Origin: Undibacter mobilis
Lineage (GTDB): Bacteria; Pseudomonadota; Alphaproteobacteria; Rhizobiales; Xanthobacteraceae
Assembly: GCF_003367195.1 (NCBI RefSeq)
Contig: NZ_QRGO01000001.1
Location: 606,501 to 670,500 of the forward strand
Direction: 5' to 3'
DNA: 64,000 nucleotides
Shown: one piece after another, positions 44,817-54,496 of the stretch
Position numbering within the stretch: the first letter of the stretch is position 1
Layout of the letters: the number at the start of each line of letters is the position of its first letter
Program-made: the position numbers and the translations under genes
Notes under the pieces: generated by a model
What the model was told of the DNA's origin: nothing
Databases searched by the model: none
What the model saw: only the letters and a program-made list of their open reading frames with translations

Positions 44817-46484
44817 ATGATGCATGCCCTTGCCGATCGCTCATGGAGCCCATGGGCGCGCGTGGCGCGCTTGCGCGACCATATGGCGGCGATGGATCGT
44901 TACGATCTCGCCTCCTTTGTGTTGTTCGCAGGGCTGCTGGCGCTGGTCTTCACGACCCTGCACGCTTACGCCATCACCAACGACGAAGACGTCCAGCAGC
45001 GCTACGGCGAGATGATCGTCGCCTATTACACCAGCGGCTTCAAAGACCGTTCGTTGTTTCACTTCGTCAATCTGTATCTCTATGGCGGCCTGTTCGATGT
45101 ATCCGCGGTGCTGACGCAGCGCCTGTTGCCGATGATGGACCCCTACACCGTCCGTCATGTGCTCTGCGCGATTATCGGCGTCGGCGGTATCATCGCGGCC
45201 TGGGCAAGCGCGCGGCTTGTCGCCGGTCCACGCGCTGCGGCGATCGCCGCTTTCGCGCTCGCCGTGTGCGGGCCCTGGTACGGCTCGATCTTCAATCACA
45301 CCAAGGACATTCCCTTTGCCGCGGCGATGATGACGTCGACCTTTTTTCTGTTGCGGCTGAGCCGCGACCTGCCGCGGCCGCGCTGGGGCGATGTCATCGG
45401 CTTCGGTCTATGCCTCGGCTGCGCACTCGGCATCCGGGTGCTCGGCCTGCTGCTTATCGGTTACACGGCACTCGCAATCTTCGTCAGTTGTCCGCGCTGG
45501 CGTGGCAATTGGCGTGACGCTTTCGAATTCTTTGCCCGTTCGGTGACGGCGCTGCTGCCGGCGTTTCTCATCGGCTACGTCATTATGCTGCTCGCCTGGC
45601 CCTGGTCGGCGCTGTCGCCGCTCAATCCGATCCGCGGCCTCATCGACTTCGGCGCATTCCACTATCAGATCCGCACGTTGCTCGACGGCCAGGTTTATGA
45701 AATGGCCAACGTACCGCGCTGGTACATCCCTGCTTATCTCCTCTACAAGTTGCCGCTGATCATGCTCACCGGCGCCATCGTGTCGCTGGGCTTCATTCTG
45801 TGGCCGCGCGACGGCAAGTCGGCTGCGGCGCTGCGACGGCGCAATGAAATGCTGCTGCTCGCCACGATTGCCGTGTTTCCGGTGCTCTGTCAGGTGATCG
45901 ATCGCGGTCCCGCTTTCTGCGGCCTGCGGCATTTCCTGTTCGTTGTGCCGGTGCTCGCGGTGCTGGCCGGCATTGGCTTCGACGCGGCGTTGAGCCATGT
46001 CGCGCTCTGGCGGCCCTGGCTGGCCCGTACCGGCGTGATTGCCATCGTCGCGGTGTTCGGCTGGAACGCAGCCCAGCTCGTGGCGCTGCATCCCTATCAG
46101 TACCTTTTCTACAATCCGCTGGTCGGTGGATTGCCCGGTGCGTCGGGACGTTATGAGGGCGATTACTGGGTCACCATCATGCCGGAGGCGGTGACCGATC
46201 TCGAAAGCTACATCGCGACGCTCGACACCATCGGCGATCATACACGCCGCTATACGGTCGCGGTGTGCGGTGACCGTCTGCCCTTCGAGAAGGAAGCGAA
46301 CGCCCGTCTGCAGTGGGTCTCGGACTGGAGCAAGGCGGAGTTCTTCATCGCGCCGACGCACATGAACTGCGACCGCGCGCTCGGCGGCCACGAGATCGTG
46401 CAAATCAAACGGCTGGGCGTCACGATCGGGGTCGTCAAGGACCGCCGTGGGCTGCTGACAGCCGAACTCGCAGGCCTGCCGTAA
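44817..46484 (+). CDS. GT39-like membrane glycosyltransferase
   Basis: About 555 residues from the ATG at 44817; starts at 44658 or 44643 would add 53-58 polar residues. About 11 membrane helices, with the acidic first periplasmic loop motif AITNDEDVQQRYGEMI, FNHTKDIPFAAAM in the cytoplasmic/periplasmic loop, and a soluble C-terminal domain (GDYWVTIMPEAVTDLESYIATLDT). This is the plan of dolichyl-phosphate-mannose or lipid-linked-sugar dependent transferases of the GT39/ArnT-like superfamily, which modify lipids or proteins in the periplasm. The acceptor is unknown. Confidence 0.85.
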   Translation: MMHALADRSWSPWARVARLRDHMAAMDRYDLASFVLFAGLLALVFTTLHAYAITNDEDVQQRYGEMIVAYYTSGFKDRSLFHFVNLYLYGGLFDVSAVLTQRLLPMMDPYTVRHVLCAIIGVGGIIAAWASARLVAGPRAAAIAAFALAVCGPWYGSIFNHTKDIPFAAAMMTSTFFLLRLSRDLPRPRWGDVIGFGLCLGCALGIRVLGLLLIGYTALAIFVSCPRWRGNWRDAFEFFARSVTALLPAFLIGYVIMLLAWPWSALSPLNPIRGLIDFGAFHYQIRTLLDGQVYEMANVPRWYIPAYLLYKLPLIMLTGAIVSLGFILWPRDGKSAAALRRRNEMLLLATIAVFPVLCQVIDRGPAFCGLRHFLFVVPVLAVLAGIGFDAALSHVALWRPWLARTGVIAIVAVFGWNAAQLVALHPYQYLFYNPLVGGLPGASGRYEGDYWVTIMPEAVTDLESYIATLDTIGDHTRRYTVAVCGDRLPFEKEANARLQWVSDWSKAEFFIAPTHMNCDRALGGHEIVQIKRLGVTIGVVKDRRGLLTAELAGLP

Positions 46485-46503
46485 AAATATCTGCTTGAAA
46501 ATT

Positions 46504-46537
46504 AAAGCGCCCGCCGGAGGGGCCAGCGGGCGCTTGT
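46504..46537 (+). terminator. Probable terminator after the GT39-like gene
   Basis: AAGCGCCCGC and GCGGGCGCTT form a ten-pair stem with a loop of about 11 bases, 20 bp after the stop. A short T-rich tail (TTGTTG) follows. Confidence 0.75.
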
Positions 46538-46655
46538 TGATCCGGGCGCGAGAGGGGAATTTCGCGTTAGCCTCGGATCGACGGCCGATGAGAGGGATCG
46601 GCCGTTTATCGGGAGTGCGCCGCTCAGGCGCGCTCGCTGTTCCTTTGGCGCCCGA

Positions 46656-47015
46656 TCAAACCGCCTGACGCGCAGGTCGATTGGTCGGCGGGCGACGGAA
46701 AGCCTTGTTGTCGCCGTCCCAGGCGATGGTACGCAACCGGGCGCGATTCATCCGCCGTTCGATGGCGCGCTCCGAGAGCAGCGTCGTCGGGTCTTCCCAC
46801 AGCGGCGCCGCAAAGGCGTCGTTCACGTCGGAGCGGGTGATGCCGATATCGGCCAGCATGCGACTGTCGAGACCGGCCAGCATACGGGCATCGCGGCGAT
46901 GGCGGATGGCGCGGGTGGCGGCTTTGACCGAGACGACAGCGAAATTGAGGACGTTACCCAGGACGCGAGCCAGGGTTCCGGCGGCAAGCGGCAAAACGGG
47001 GTATGCGGTCGTCAT
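46656..47015 (-). CDS. DUF1127-domain protein
   Basis: 119 residues. The DUF1127 core is RRDARMLAGLDSRMLADIGITRSDVNDAFAAPLW at about residues 40-73, preceded by a hydrophobic stretch (GTLARVLGNVLNFAVVSV). Small DUF1127 proteins influence RNA and phosphate/carbon metabolism in rhizobia; this longer form is not characterised. ATG at 47015 has GGAG six bases upstream; a start at 47027 would add four residues. Confidence 0.85.
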   Translation of the reverse strand: MTTAYPVLPLAAGTLARVLGNVLNFAVVSVKAATRAIRHRRDARMLAGLDSRMLADIGITRSDVNDAFAAPLWEDPTTLLSERAIERRMNRARLRTIAWDGDNKAFRRPPTNRPARQAV

Positions 47016-47252
47016 GGTCAGCTCCATTTCATGCGTACGATCAAAGCGTTAATCGCCCTGATCGGACCGGCAGAACACCCGGTTCCTGCACCCGATTCCT
47101 TGCCGGCAGGGTCAATATGCGCCTGCGGTATTGATTAGTGAAACGAATGTTTTTAATCTGACCGATCAGAAACCGTGATGTGATACCGGGCCCCACGAAA
47201 ACGCCCGGAATCCGTCAGCACTGCTTCTCGAGATTTGGCCCAGGAGTCGCCC

Positions 47253-48134
47253 ATGACCGCGTTGCTCGACGCCGACCAGTTGCGCACTTTCATCGCCATC
47301 GCGGAAACCGGCAGCTTCACCAAAGCCGCCGAAGTCGTGAACAAGACGCAGTCCGCCGTGTCCATGCAGATGAAGCGTCTGGAAGAGCGTATCGACCGCC
47401 CGGTGTTCGTTCGCGACGGCCGCGCCTCCAAGCTGACCGAGGACGGCCAGCGTCTGCTCGATTACGCGCGGCGCATCATCAAGCTGAACCTGGAGACGAT
47501 CGCCGCGTTCGGCGATGAGGAACTGTCCGGCCGCGTACGGCTCGGCGTGCCCGACGATTACGCCGACCGCTATTTGCCCGAGATCATGGCGCGGTTCTCG
47601 CGCGCCTATCCCGGTGTCGAACTGTCTGTGACGTGCGAGCCGTCGGTCGAACTGTGGGAGCGGATCGACGGCAACGAAATCGATCTTGCCATCGTCACCA
47701 ATTGCGAATCCCAGCGCGCCGCTGAAACCTTCCGCCGGGAACGGCTGCTGTGGGTGACATCGAACCGCCACCCCACGCATACCGAAGAAATCATTCCGCT
47801 GGCGCTCGGCCGGCCGACCTGCGCGTGGCGTCGTACCGCCATCGAGAGGCTCGATGTCATGGGCCGGCCTTATCGGCTGCTTTATTCCAGCTCGAATGCC
47901 GGCGCTGTCGCCGCTGCCGTGCTGTCCGGGCTGGCTGTATCGGTGCTCGCCGAGTCGGGGCTGCGCCCCGGCATGCGCGTGCTGACGCCGGCCGATGGCT
48001 ATCCCGACCTGCCGAGCTGCCAGATCGGGCTGGTGCGCAACGCGCATGAGAGCTCGACGCTGGCCAATGCGCTGGCCGAGCACATCATCTCTTCGCTCGA
48101 CAACCTCTCGGAAGCGGCGATCGCGGCGGAATAA
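47253..48134 (+). CDS. LysR-family transcriptional regulator
   Basis: 293 residues. The N-terminal winged HTH lies at about 5-65 (LLDADQLRTFIAIAETGSFTKAAEVVNKTQSAVSMQMKRLEERI). The C-terminal domain is a periplasmic-binding-protein-like effector region (GRVRLGVPDDYADRYLPEIMARFSRAYPGVELSVTCEPSVEL). ATG at 47253 follows CAGGAG. The adjacent divergent/convergent EamA exporters could be targets, but that is inference; the promoter side faces the DUF1127 gene. Confidence 0.94.
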   Translation: MTALLDADQLRTFIAIAETGSFTKAAEVVNKTQSAVSMQMKRLEERIDRPVFVRDGRASKLTEDGQRLLDYARRIIKLNLETIAAFGDEELSGRVRLGVPDDYADRYLPEIMARFSRAYPGVELSVTCEPSVELWERIDGNEIDLAIVTNCESQRAAETFRRERLLWVTSNRHPTHTEEIIPLALGRPTCAWRRTAIERLDVMGRPYRLLYSSSNAGAVAAAVLSGLAVSVLAESGLRPGMRVLTPADGYPDLPSCQIGLVRNAHESSTLANALAEHIISSLDNLSEAAIAAE

Positions 48135-48150
48135 GGTCGTGAACCGCCCG

Positions 48151-49086
48151 CTATCCTTTCGGCGTGCGCAAGATCAGCACATTGCCGAGCAGCACGGCGG
48201 CAAGACCGCAGGCGCCCAAGAGACTCCAGCGATAATCCTCGGCAAAGGTCGAGACCATTAGCGCGACCACGGGATACATGACCGTGGTGTAACCGGTGCG
48301 GGCCGCGCCGATGCGGCCAAGCAGGGTGAAATAGACGCCGAAGGCGACGAACGAGCCCAAGATCGATAAATAGGCGAGACCGCCGAGATAAGTGACGCTC
48401 CAGTCGATCGTGAACGTCTCGCCGCGCGCCAGCGCCAGCACCGTCACGAAGCTGACGCCATAGGTCATGCCCCACGCCGCCGAGGCGAAAACCGGCAGCC
48501 GCCGCCGCTGCGCCGCAACCGACACCATGTTGGCGCTGCAGAACGACAGCGTGCCGCCGAGCGCCAGCAGCAGCCCGAGCATCGCCGTGCCATTGAAACT
48601 GAGCCCGCCCAGTTCCGGATAGAACATCGCTGCGACACCGGCGACGCCGAGAACACCGCCGACAACGATGCGGCGCTCGACCCGGGTGCCGAACACCAGC
48701 GCACCGAGAATGACGTTGCCGACCGAGGCCAGCGAAAACACGATCGACAGCAGCCCCGACGCCACATGTTGCGCGGCGTAATAAAACAGGATGAAGTTGG
48801 TCGAGAAGATCGCGGCGCCGAGCGCAACGAAATAGCGGTGATCCGCGAGCGGAAACCGCAGGCGCTCGCCGCGGGCCATCGCCAGCATGAACATCAACGG
48901 CGCGGCAATGGCAAAGCGCCAGATCACCGACACTTCCGGCGCGACCTTGCCGACCTGATAATGCATGGCGATCCAGGAAAAGCCCCAGATCAGCACCGAG
49001 GCCGCATAGAGGCCGTAGTCGAGCGGCGTCAACGCCCGCGCGTGAGGCTCGCGAGCAACGGCCGGTTTGCTGATGTCTTGCGGCAC
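48151..49086 (-). CDS. EamA/DMT-superfamily exporter, copy 1
   Basis: 311 residues with ten membrane helices in two EamA repeats. Motifs PLDYGLYAASVLIWGFSWIAMHYQVGKVAPEVSVIWRFAIAAPLM and FYYAAQHVASGLLSIVFSLASVGNVILGALVFGTRVERR are shared with the next gene. DMT exporters export amino acids or metabolites; the substrate is unknown. The GTG start at 49086 is provisional. It ends 16 bp from the LysR stop (convergent). Confidence 0.88.
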   Translation of the reverse strand: MPQDISKPAVAREPHARALTPLDYGLYAASVLIWGFSWIAMHYQVGKVAPEVSVIWRFAIAAPLMFMLAMARGERLRFPLADHRYFVALGAAIFSTNFILFYYAAQHVASGLLSIVFSLASVGNVILGALVFGTRVERRIVVGGVLGVAGVAAMFYPELGGLSFNGTAMLGLLLALGGTLSFCSANMVSVAAQRRRLPVFASAAWGMTYGVSFVTVLALARGETFTIDWSVTYLGGLAYLSILGSFVAFGVYFTLLGRIGAARTGYTTVMYPVVALMVSTFAEDYRWSLLGACGLAAVLLGNVLILRTPKG

Positions 49087-49174
49087 AGGTTCAATCTCAC
49101 AGCGAGGGAATGCCGCTTGTGCCCGTCCTGGCGCCACCGCACAACCCGATTCCCGCGAGCGCGGTGCAAGGCGA

Positions 49175-50101
49175 TCAGGCAGGCCGCGGCCGCAGTACGA
49201 GGAATACGCCAATCATGACGCTGACGAGCCCTGCGACGGCCAGCGGCGTCCAGCGATATCCCTCGAGGACCGTCGAGGCGGCCAGTGCCACCACCGGATA
49301 AAGCACGGTGCTGTAGCCGGCGCGCGCCGGGCCGATGCGGCCGAGCAGCGTGAAATAGATGGCGAAGCCGGCGAACGACCCAAGCAAGCTGATATAGGCC
49401 AGCGAAATCAGATAGGGCGCGCGCAGGTCGATGGTGAATGTCGCGCCCTTGAAGAAAGCCACCACGGCGACAAGGGCAGTGCCGTAGGTCATCGCCCAGG
49501 CCAGTGTGGCGAACATCGGCAGCTTGCGGCGCTGTGCCGCGAGCGAGATCATGTTGCCGCCGCAGAACAACAGCGTCGCCAGCAGACCGAGCATAAAGCC
49601 GAGGACCGCGCCGCCGTCGAGCCGCAGACCTTGCACCTCCGGAAAGAACATGGCGGCGACGCCGGCCATGCCGAAAAGCCCGCCAACGACGACGCGGCCC
49701 TGGATCCGGGTCCGGAAGAAGATCGCGCCCAGCGCGGCGTTAAAGATGGCGGCGAGCGTGAACTGGATCGAGAGCAGCCCCGACGGCACGTGCATCGCCG
49801 CATAATAGAACAGCAGATAGTTCATCGAGAACACGGTCAGGCCCAGACCCGCGAAGAAGGCGTGGTCGGACAGGCGGTAGCGCAGACTTTCGCCACGCGC
49901 GATGGCGAGAGCGAACATCATCGGCGTGGCGATGAGATAGCGCCAGACGATCGAGACCTCCGGGGCGACCACCCCAACCTGGAAGTGCAGGCAGATCCAG
50001 GACAGGCCCCATATCAGTATCGAGGCCGAATAGAGACCGTAGTCCAGTGGCGTCATGGCGTTCTGATATGACGCCGGCCTGGGTTCTCTGTTCTGGGACA
50101 T
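49175..50101 (-). CDS. EamA/DMT-superfamily exporter, copy 2
   Basis: 308 residues with ten membrane helices. It is clearly paralogous to the preceding gene: TPLDYGLYSASILIWGLSWICLHFQVGVVAPEVSIVWRYLIATPMM lines up with the other copy almost residue for residue, as do the second-repeat blocks. The tandem duplicate is separated by 88 bp. Start ATG at 50101 (MSQNREP). Confidence 0.9.
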   Translation of the reverse strand: MSQNREPRPASYQNAMTPLDYGLYSASILIWGLSWICLHFQVGVVAPEVSIVWRYLIATPMMFALAIARGESLRYRLSDHAFFAGLGLTVFSMNYLLFYYAAMHVPSGLLSIQFTLAAIFNAALGAIFFRTRIQGRVVVGGLFGMAGVAAMFFPEVQGLRLDGGAVLGFMLGLLATLLFCGGNMISLAAQRRKLPMFATLAWAMTYGTALVAVVAFFKGATFTIDLRAPYLISLAYISLLGSFAGFAIYFTLLGRIGPARAGYSTVLYPVVALAASTVLEGYRWTPLAVAGLVSVMIGVFLVLRPRPA

Positions 50102-50198
50102 CGGATGGGTTTTCGCGGCGAGGACCTGAGCCTTGTGCCGACTTCGCCGGCGTTCGGCAACCCGCCCGTCCCGACAACAGCTATGCGCCGCGGATATC

Positions 50199-50669
50199 TC
50201 AGCAGATATCTGCCGCCGTCGCGCCAAGCACGCGGACGAGATCGGCCGGCGCAAGTTCCACCTGCAGGCCGCGGCGGCCGCCATTGCAGAGAACGGTCGG
50301 GAATTGCAACGCCGATTGCTCGATGAACGCCCGCGCTCGTTTCTTCTGGCCGAACGGCGAAATGCCGCCGACGTGATAGCCGGTGATGCGCTCGGCCTCG
50401 ACCGCGCCCAGCATCGCAGCGCTCTTGGCGCCGGCGGCCGACGCCAACCGTTTCAAGTTCACCTCGCGGTCGGACGGCGCCAACACACAGACGACGTCGT
50501 TGCCGGCTTTCGCCATCAAGGTCTTGAGCAGCCGCGCCGGCTCGATGCCCAGCGCTTCGGCCGCCTGCATGCCGATACGCTCGGCATTCGGATCGTACTC
50601 ATATTCGTGCAGCTTGAAGGCGACCTTGGCCTTCTCAAGCGCGACCGTCGCAGGCGTGGATTTGGCCAT
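50199..50669 (-). CDS. ybaK: Cys-tRNA(Pro)/Cys-tRNA(Cys) deacylase YbaK/EbsC
   Basis: 156 residues, the family's length. The catalytic lysine region is LLKTLMAKAGNDVVCVLAPSDREVNLKRLA, and GYHVGGISPFGQKKRARAFIE is the conserved GGISPFG motif. It hydrolyses mischarged Cys-tRNA(Pro) in the cytosol. Not obviously linked to its neighbours. Confidence 0.95.
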   Translation of the reverse strand: MAKSTPATVALEKAKVAFKLHEYEYDPNAERIGMQAAEALGIEPARLLKTLMAKAGNDVVCVLAPSDREVNLKRLASAAGAKSAAMLGAVEAERITGYHVGGISPFGQKKRARAFIEQSALQFPTVLCNGGRRGLQVELAPADLVRVLGATAADIC

Positions 50670-50687
50670 CTGAGCAACCTATCTCGG

Positions 50688-50727
50688 CCTCATCCTGAGG
50701 AGCGCTGCTCCCCACCATGAGACGGAG
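50688..50727. repeat. Intergenic palindromic element containing ATCCTGAGGAGCGC
   Basis: The gap between gshA and ybaK contains ATCCTGAGGAGCGC (50692-50705), a motif that appears inverted at 60908-60921. This matches a well-known Rhizobiales intergenic repeat type; this copy looks degenerate on its right half. Confidence 0.6.
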
Positions 50728-52098
50728 CTAATACATATACTCATCGTAAATGTGATCGACGGAGCCGCCCCACTCGCCGTGGTACTTTTCCAGAAGTTCC
50801 TCGGCCGGCGTGATGCCGCGCGCGATCGATTCTTCCAGCGGGCGCAGATAGCGCGTCTCGTCGCGGCCGTTGCGGTCCAATCGTTTGCGGCGGGCGAGCC
50901 CGCGCGCCGACACGCGCAGCGTTTCCTGCGCCAATGTCAGCACATTGCGATTGCGGATCTCGGCCTTGAAGCCGAGCTTCGGCACATCGTCGCGCAGCTT
51001 CTGCCGCTCTTCGGCCGTCCAGTCCTTGACCATTTGCCAGCAGGCGTCGAGCGCATCGTCATCGTAGAAGATACCGACCCAATAAGCCGACAATGCCGGC
51101 AGCCGGCGCCACGGACCGCCATCGGCGCCGCGCATTTCGAGATAACGCTTGAGCCTGACTTCCGGGAAAATCGTCGAGAGATGGTTGGCCCAGTCGGAAA
51201 TGGTCGGCCGCTCGCCCGGCAGGGCGTCGAGCTTGCCGGCGAAGAAATCGCGGAACGACTTGCCGGAGACGTCAATGTAGCTGTCGCCGCGCTTGACGAA
51301 ATACATCGGCACGTCGAGCGCGTAATCGACATAGCGCTCGAAGCCCATGCCGTCTTCGAAGGCGAAAGGCAGCATGCCGGCGCGATTGTTGTCGGTGTCG
51401 CGCCAGATTTCCGAGCGCGCCGACAGATAGCCGTTCGGACAGCCCTCGGTGAACGGCGAATTGGCAAACAGCGCTGTCGCGACCGGCTGCAGGGCCAGCG
51501 ACACGCGCAGCTTTTTCACCATGTCGGCTTCGGATGAGAAGTCGAGATTCGATTGCACCGTGCAGGTGCGATACATCATGTCGAGGCCGCGCGTGCCGAC
51601 CTTCGGCATGTAGTTCGTCATGATCTTGTAGCGGCCCTTCGGCATCACCGGCATGTCGGCGCGCGACCAGGTCGGCGTCATGCCAAGACCGATGAAGCCG
51701 ATGCCGAGCGGCTTGGCCACCTCGCGCACCTGCGCCAGATGCGCGAACAGCTCAGCGGCGGTCTGGTGGACGTTGTCGAAAGGCGCACCGGAGAGTTCGA
51801 ACTGGCCGCCCGGTTCCAGCGAGATGGCGCCGCCGCCGGTGACGTCGAACATGCCGATGATGTTATCGCCCTCCATGATCGGCTCCCAGCCGAGCAGACC
51901 ATGCATGCCGTCAAGCAGCGCGCGGATCGACTGGTGCCCGGCATAGGGCACGGGCTGGTGATCCTTCAACGTGAAGACGAATTTCTCGTGCTCGGTGCCG
52001 ACGCGGAACTGGCTTGGTGGCTTGCAGCCCGCCTCCAGCCAGGCGACGAGTTCGTCGCGCGTCTCGAGGGGAGTCATGTCGATCTGGTCACGCGCCAT
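50728..52098 (-). CDS. gshA: Glutamate-cysteine ligase (plant/alphaproteobacterial type)
   Basis: 456 residues, the length and blocks of the proteobacterial-plant GshA: RVGTEHEKFVF, YKIMTNYMPKVGTRGLDMMYRTCTVQSNLDFSSEADM, GCPNGYLSARSEIWRDTDNNR, and MRGADGG. It makes gamma-glutamylcysteine, the first step of glutathione synthesis. A glutathione supply is relevant to the adjacent arsenic operon, although linkage is only positional. The stop is 61 bp before ybaK's start. Confidence 0.95.
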   Translation of the reverse strand: MARDQIDMTPLETRDELVAWLEAGCKPPSQFRVGTEHEKFVFTLKDHQPVPYAGHQSIRALLDGMHGLLGWEPIMEGDNIIGMFDVTGGGAISLEPGGQFELSGAPFDNVHQTAAELFAHLAQVREVAKPLGIGFIGLGMTPTWSRADMPVMPKGRYKIMTNYMPKVGTRGLDMMYRTCTVQSNLDFSSEADMVKKLRVSLALQPVATALFANSPFTEGCPNGYLSARSEIWRDTDNNRAGMLPFAFEDGMGFERYVDYALDVPMYFVKRGDSYIDVSGKSFRDFFAGKLDALPGERPTISDWANHLSTIFPEVRLKRYLEMRGADGGPWRRLPALSAYWVGIFYDDDALDACWQMVKDWTAEERQKLRDDVPKLGFKAEIRNRNVLTLAQETLRVSARGLARRKRLDRNGRDETRYLRPLEESIARGITPAEELLEKYHGEWGGSVDHIYDEYMY

Positions 52099-52199
52099 CA
52101 GGGTAGGTCCGGCAAATTGGGCCGCGAACTAAACATGAGCCGCGCCAAAGGGCAATGTGGAAGGCGGAAGCGAGCCATGCATGGCCGGTTGCGGCCTGC

Positions 52200-53429
52200 T
52201 CAGGCCATCCGCTTGACAGGCGCCGATGACGCCACGCTGGCCGGTAGCAGGAATGTGATGAGCCAGCAGACAACCAGCATAACCGCCGAACCGATCAGGC
52301 AGGCCGCGATACCGCCGACCTGATAGAGAAGGCCTGATAGTACAATGCCCATCAGCCGGCCTGTCGCGTTGGCGGCGTAGTAGAAACCGACGTCTTCCGC
52401 GGCCTTCTCGGATCCGGCGTAAGCCAGGATCAGGTAGGAGTGCAGCGATGAGTTGACCGCGAAGGGCAAACCGAACAGCGCCAGACCGCAAACCAGTACG
52501 ATATCGGGGCGCCACAATCCCGGCGTTTGCATCACGACGATCAGGATGATCGGCACCGCGGCGAGAATGGCCGCCCACAGCCGGGCGGCGGGAATTTCAC
52601 GACTCAAACCATCGGCGCTGCGCGCCACCAATGCCGGCGCGATGGCCTGAATGCCGCCATAGGCGATGGTCCAGGCGGCGAGAAAGCCGCCGACTTCAAG
52701 AAAGCGCCAGCCGCTGGCATAGAGAAAAACGGGAAGGCCGACGACGAACCAAACATCGCGCGCGCCGAACATGAAGATGCGCGCCGCCGCCAGGAGATTG
52801 ACCCCGCGCGACTTGCCGAAAAGCTCCTTCATGCTCTTGGATGATTTGGCCTTGCCAAGCGTGCGCGGCAGCGACACCAGACCGACAACGAGAATGACCG
52901 CGAGCAGCGCAGCCATCAGCCAGAGCGCGGACCGGAAGCCGACCAGTTCAAGCAACAGGCCGCCCACGAAGAAGCCGACGCCTTTCATCGCGTTCTTCGA
53001 GCCGGTAAACCAAGCGACCCAGCGAAACAACTGACCGCTGCCCTCGGCGGAGGTCGCCTTGATCGCCGACTTCGATGCCGTCTTGGTCACGTCCTTGGCG
53101 ACGCCGGCGATGCCCTGCGCGGCAACGACCCAGGCCACCGACGCGGCCGCGCTCCAGCCGGGATCGAGCAGCGACAGCATGATGAGGCCGGCAATCTGCA
53201 GCGACTGACCGACCGCAAGCATGCGCGGAATGCCGAACCGCGACGCCAGCCAGCCGCCCGCCAGATTGGCGGCAATGCCGGCGGCCTCGTAAAGCAGAAA
53301 CAGGAAAGCAAGGGCGAACGGCGTGTATCCGAGCCTGAAGAAATGCAGAAGCACCAGCATTCGCAAGGCGCCATCGACGAGCGTGAAGACCCAATAGGAC
53401 GCCGTGACGATGAGGTAGTTTCTGACCAT
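52200..53429 (-). CDS. arsJ: Organoarsenical efflux MFS transporter ArsJ
   Basis: 409 residues, 12 membrane helices. The ArsJ-typical N-terminus (MVRNYLIVTASYWVFTLVDGALRMLVLLHFF) and the loop KDVTKTASKSAIKATSAEGSGQLFRWVAWFTGSKNAMKGVGFF are conserved. ArsJ exports 1-arseno-3-phosphoglycerate made by a dedicated GAPDH, which then hydrolyses outside to arsenate (established for Pseudomonas aeruginosa). ATG at 53429 starts 5 bp after the GAPDH stop. Confidence 0.92.
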   Translation of the reverse strand: MVRNYLIVTASYWVFTLVDGALRMLVLLHFFRLGYTPFALAFLFLLYEAAGIAANLAGGWLASRFGIPRMLAVGQSLQIAGLIMLSLLDPGWSAAASVAWVVAAQGIAGVAKDVTKTASKSAIKATSAEGSGQLFRWVAWFTGSKNAMKGVGFFVGGLLLELVGFRSALWLMAALLAVILVVGLVSLPRTLGKAKSSKSMKELFGKSRGVNLLAAARIFMFGARDVWFVVGLPVFLYASGWRFLEVGGFLAAWTIAYGGIQAIAPALVARSADGLSREIPAARLWAAILAAVPIILIVVMQTPGLWRPDIVLVCGLALFGLPFAVNSSLHSYLILAYAGSEKAAEDVGFYYAANATGRLMGIVLSGLLYQVGGIAACLIGSAVMLVVCWLITFLLPASVASSAPVKRMA

Positions 53430-53434
53430 CAGCC

Positions 53435-54478
53435 TCAGGCTCCGGCCCTGGACACGATGTTGGCAAGGTCCACCATGCGGCAGGCATAGCCGACTTCGTT
53501 GTCGTACCACGCATACACCTTCAGCAGCGTGTCGTCGGTCACCATCGTGCTCAAGGCGTCCACGATCGAACTGCGCGGATCGTTATTGTAATCGGCCGAC
53601 ACCAGCGGCCGCTCCTCAAAACCGAGGATGCCGGCAAGCGGCCCGGCCGCGGCGGCGGCAAAAAGATCGTTGACCTCGCGCACGGTGGTCGGCCGCGCCA
53701 GTTCGAAAACGCAATCGGTCAGGCTCGAGTTCAGCACCGGAACGCGGACGGCGTGGCCGTTCAGCTTGCCCGTCAATTCGGGATAGATCAGCGCGATCGC
53801 GGTCGCGCTGCCCGTCGTGGTCGGCTGCATCGACAGCATGGCCGAACGTGCGCGGCGCAGGTCCTTGTGCGGGGCATCGACGACAACATTGGTGTTGGTC
53901 GGATCGTGAATAGTCGTGATCTGTCCATGGCGAATGCCGATCGCCTCGTGAATGACCTTGACGACCGGCGCCAGGCAATTGGTGGTGCAGGACGCGGCGG
54001 TGAGCAGACGATGGCGCCCGGGATCATAGAGATGATCGTTGATGCCGACGACGACATTGAGCGCCCGCTCGTCCTTCACAGGAGCGGCGACGATGACGCG
54101 CTTCACGCCGCGATCGAAATAAGCTTGCAGTTGCTCCGGTTTGAGAAATTTGCCGGTGCATTCGAGCACGATATCGCAACCGAGATCGCCCCAGGCGATA
54201 TCGCCGGGCTGGGCCGCCTCGCTGAAGCCCAGCCGCCTGCCATCGACGACGATCGCCTTCTCGTCTTCCACCGCGAAGGACGCGTGCCATCGGCCATGGA
54301 TGCTGTCGAACTCCAGGAGATGCGCGGTCGCGGAAACGCCGCCCTTGAGTTCGTTGACATGCACGACATCGAGCCGGTTGTCGGCCCGCGGATCGTCGGG
54401 ACCGCGCCGAATGCCGCCAAGCGCGGCCCGCAGCGCGAGCCGGCCGATGCGGCCCATGCCGTTAATTCCGATAGCCAT
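53435..54478 (-). CDS. ArsJ-associated glyceraldehyde-3-phosphate dehydrogenase
   Basis: 347 residues. The nucleotide-binding start is [15 protein letters not shown]; the catalytic Cys164 lies in [12 protein letters not shown], and [15 protein letters not shown] closes the protein. Beside ArsJ it is expected to use arsenate in place of phosphate to form 1-arseno-3-phosphoglycerate, the ArsJ substrate. It starts 18 bp after the ArsR-ArsC gene stop. Confidence 0.93.
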   Translation of the reverse strand: MAIGINGMGRIGRLALRAALGGIRRGPDDPRADNRLDVVHVNELKGGVSATAHLLEFDSIHGRWHASFAVEDEKAIVVDGRRLGFSEAAQPGDIAWGDLGCDIVLECTGKFLKPEQLQAYFDRGVKRVIVAAPVKDERALNVVVGINDHLYDPGRHRLLTAASCTTNCLAPVVKVIHEAIGIRHGQITTIHDPTNTNVVVDAPHKDLRRARSAMLSMQPTTTGSATAIALIYPELTGKLNGHAVRVPVLNSSLTDCVFELARPTTVREVNDLFAAAAAGPLAGILGFEERPLVSADYNNDPRSSIVDALSTMVTDDTLLKVYAWYDNEVGYACRMVDLANIVSRAGA

Positions 54479-54496
54479 GACACGAATCTCCCGGTC

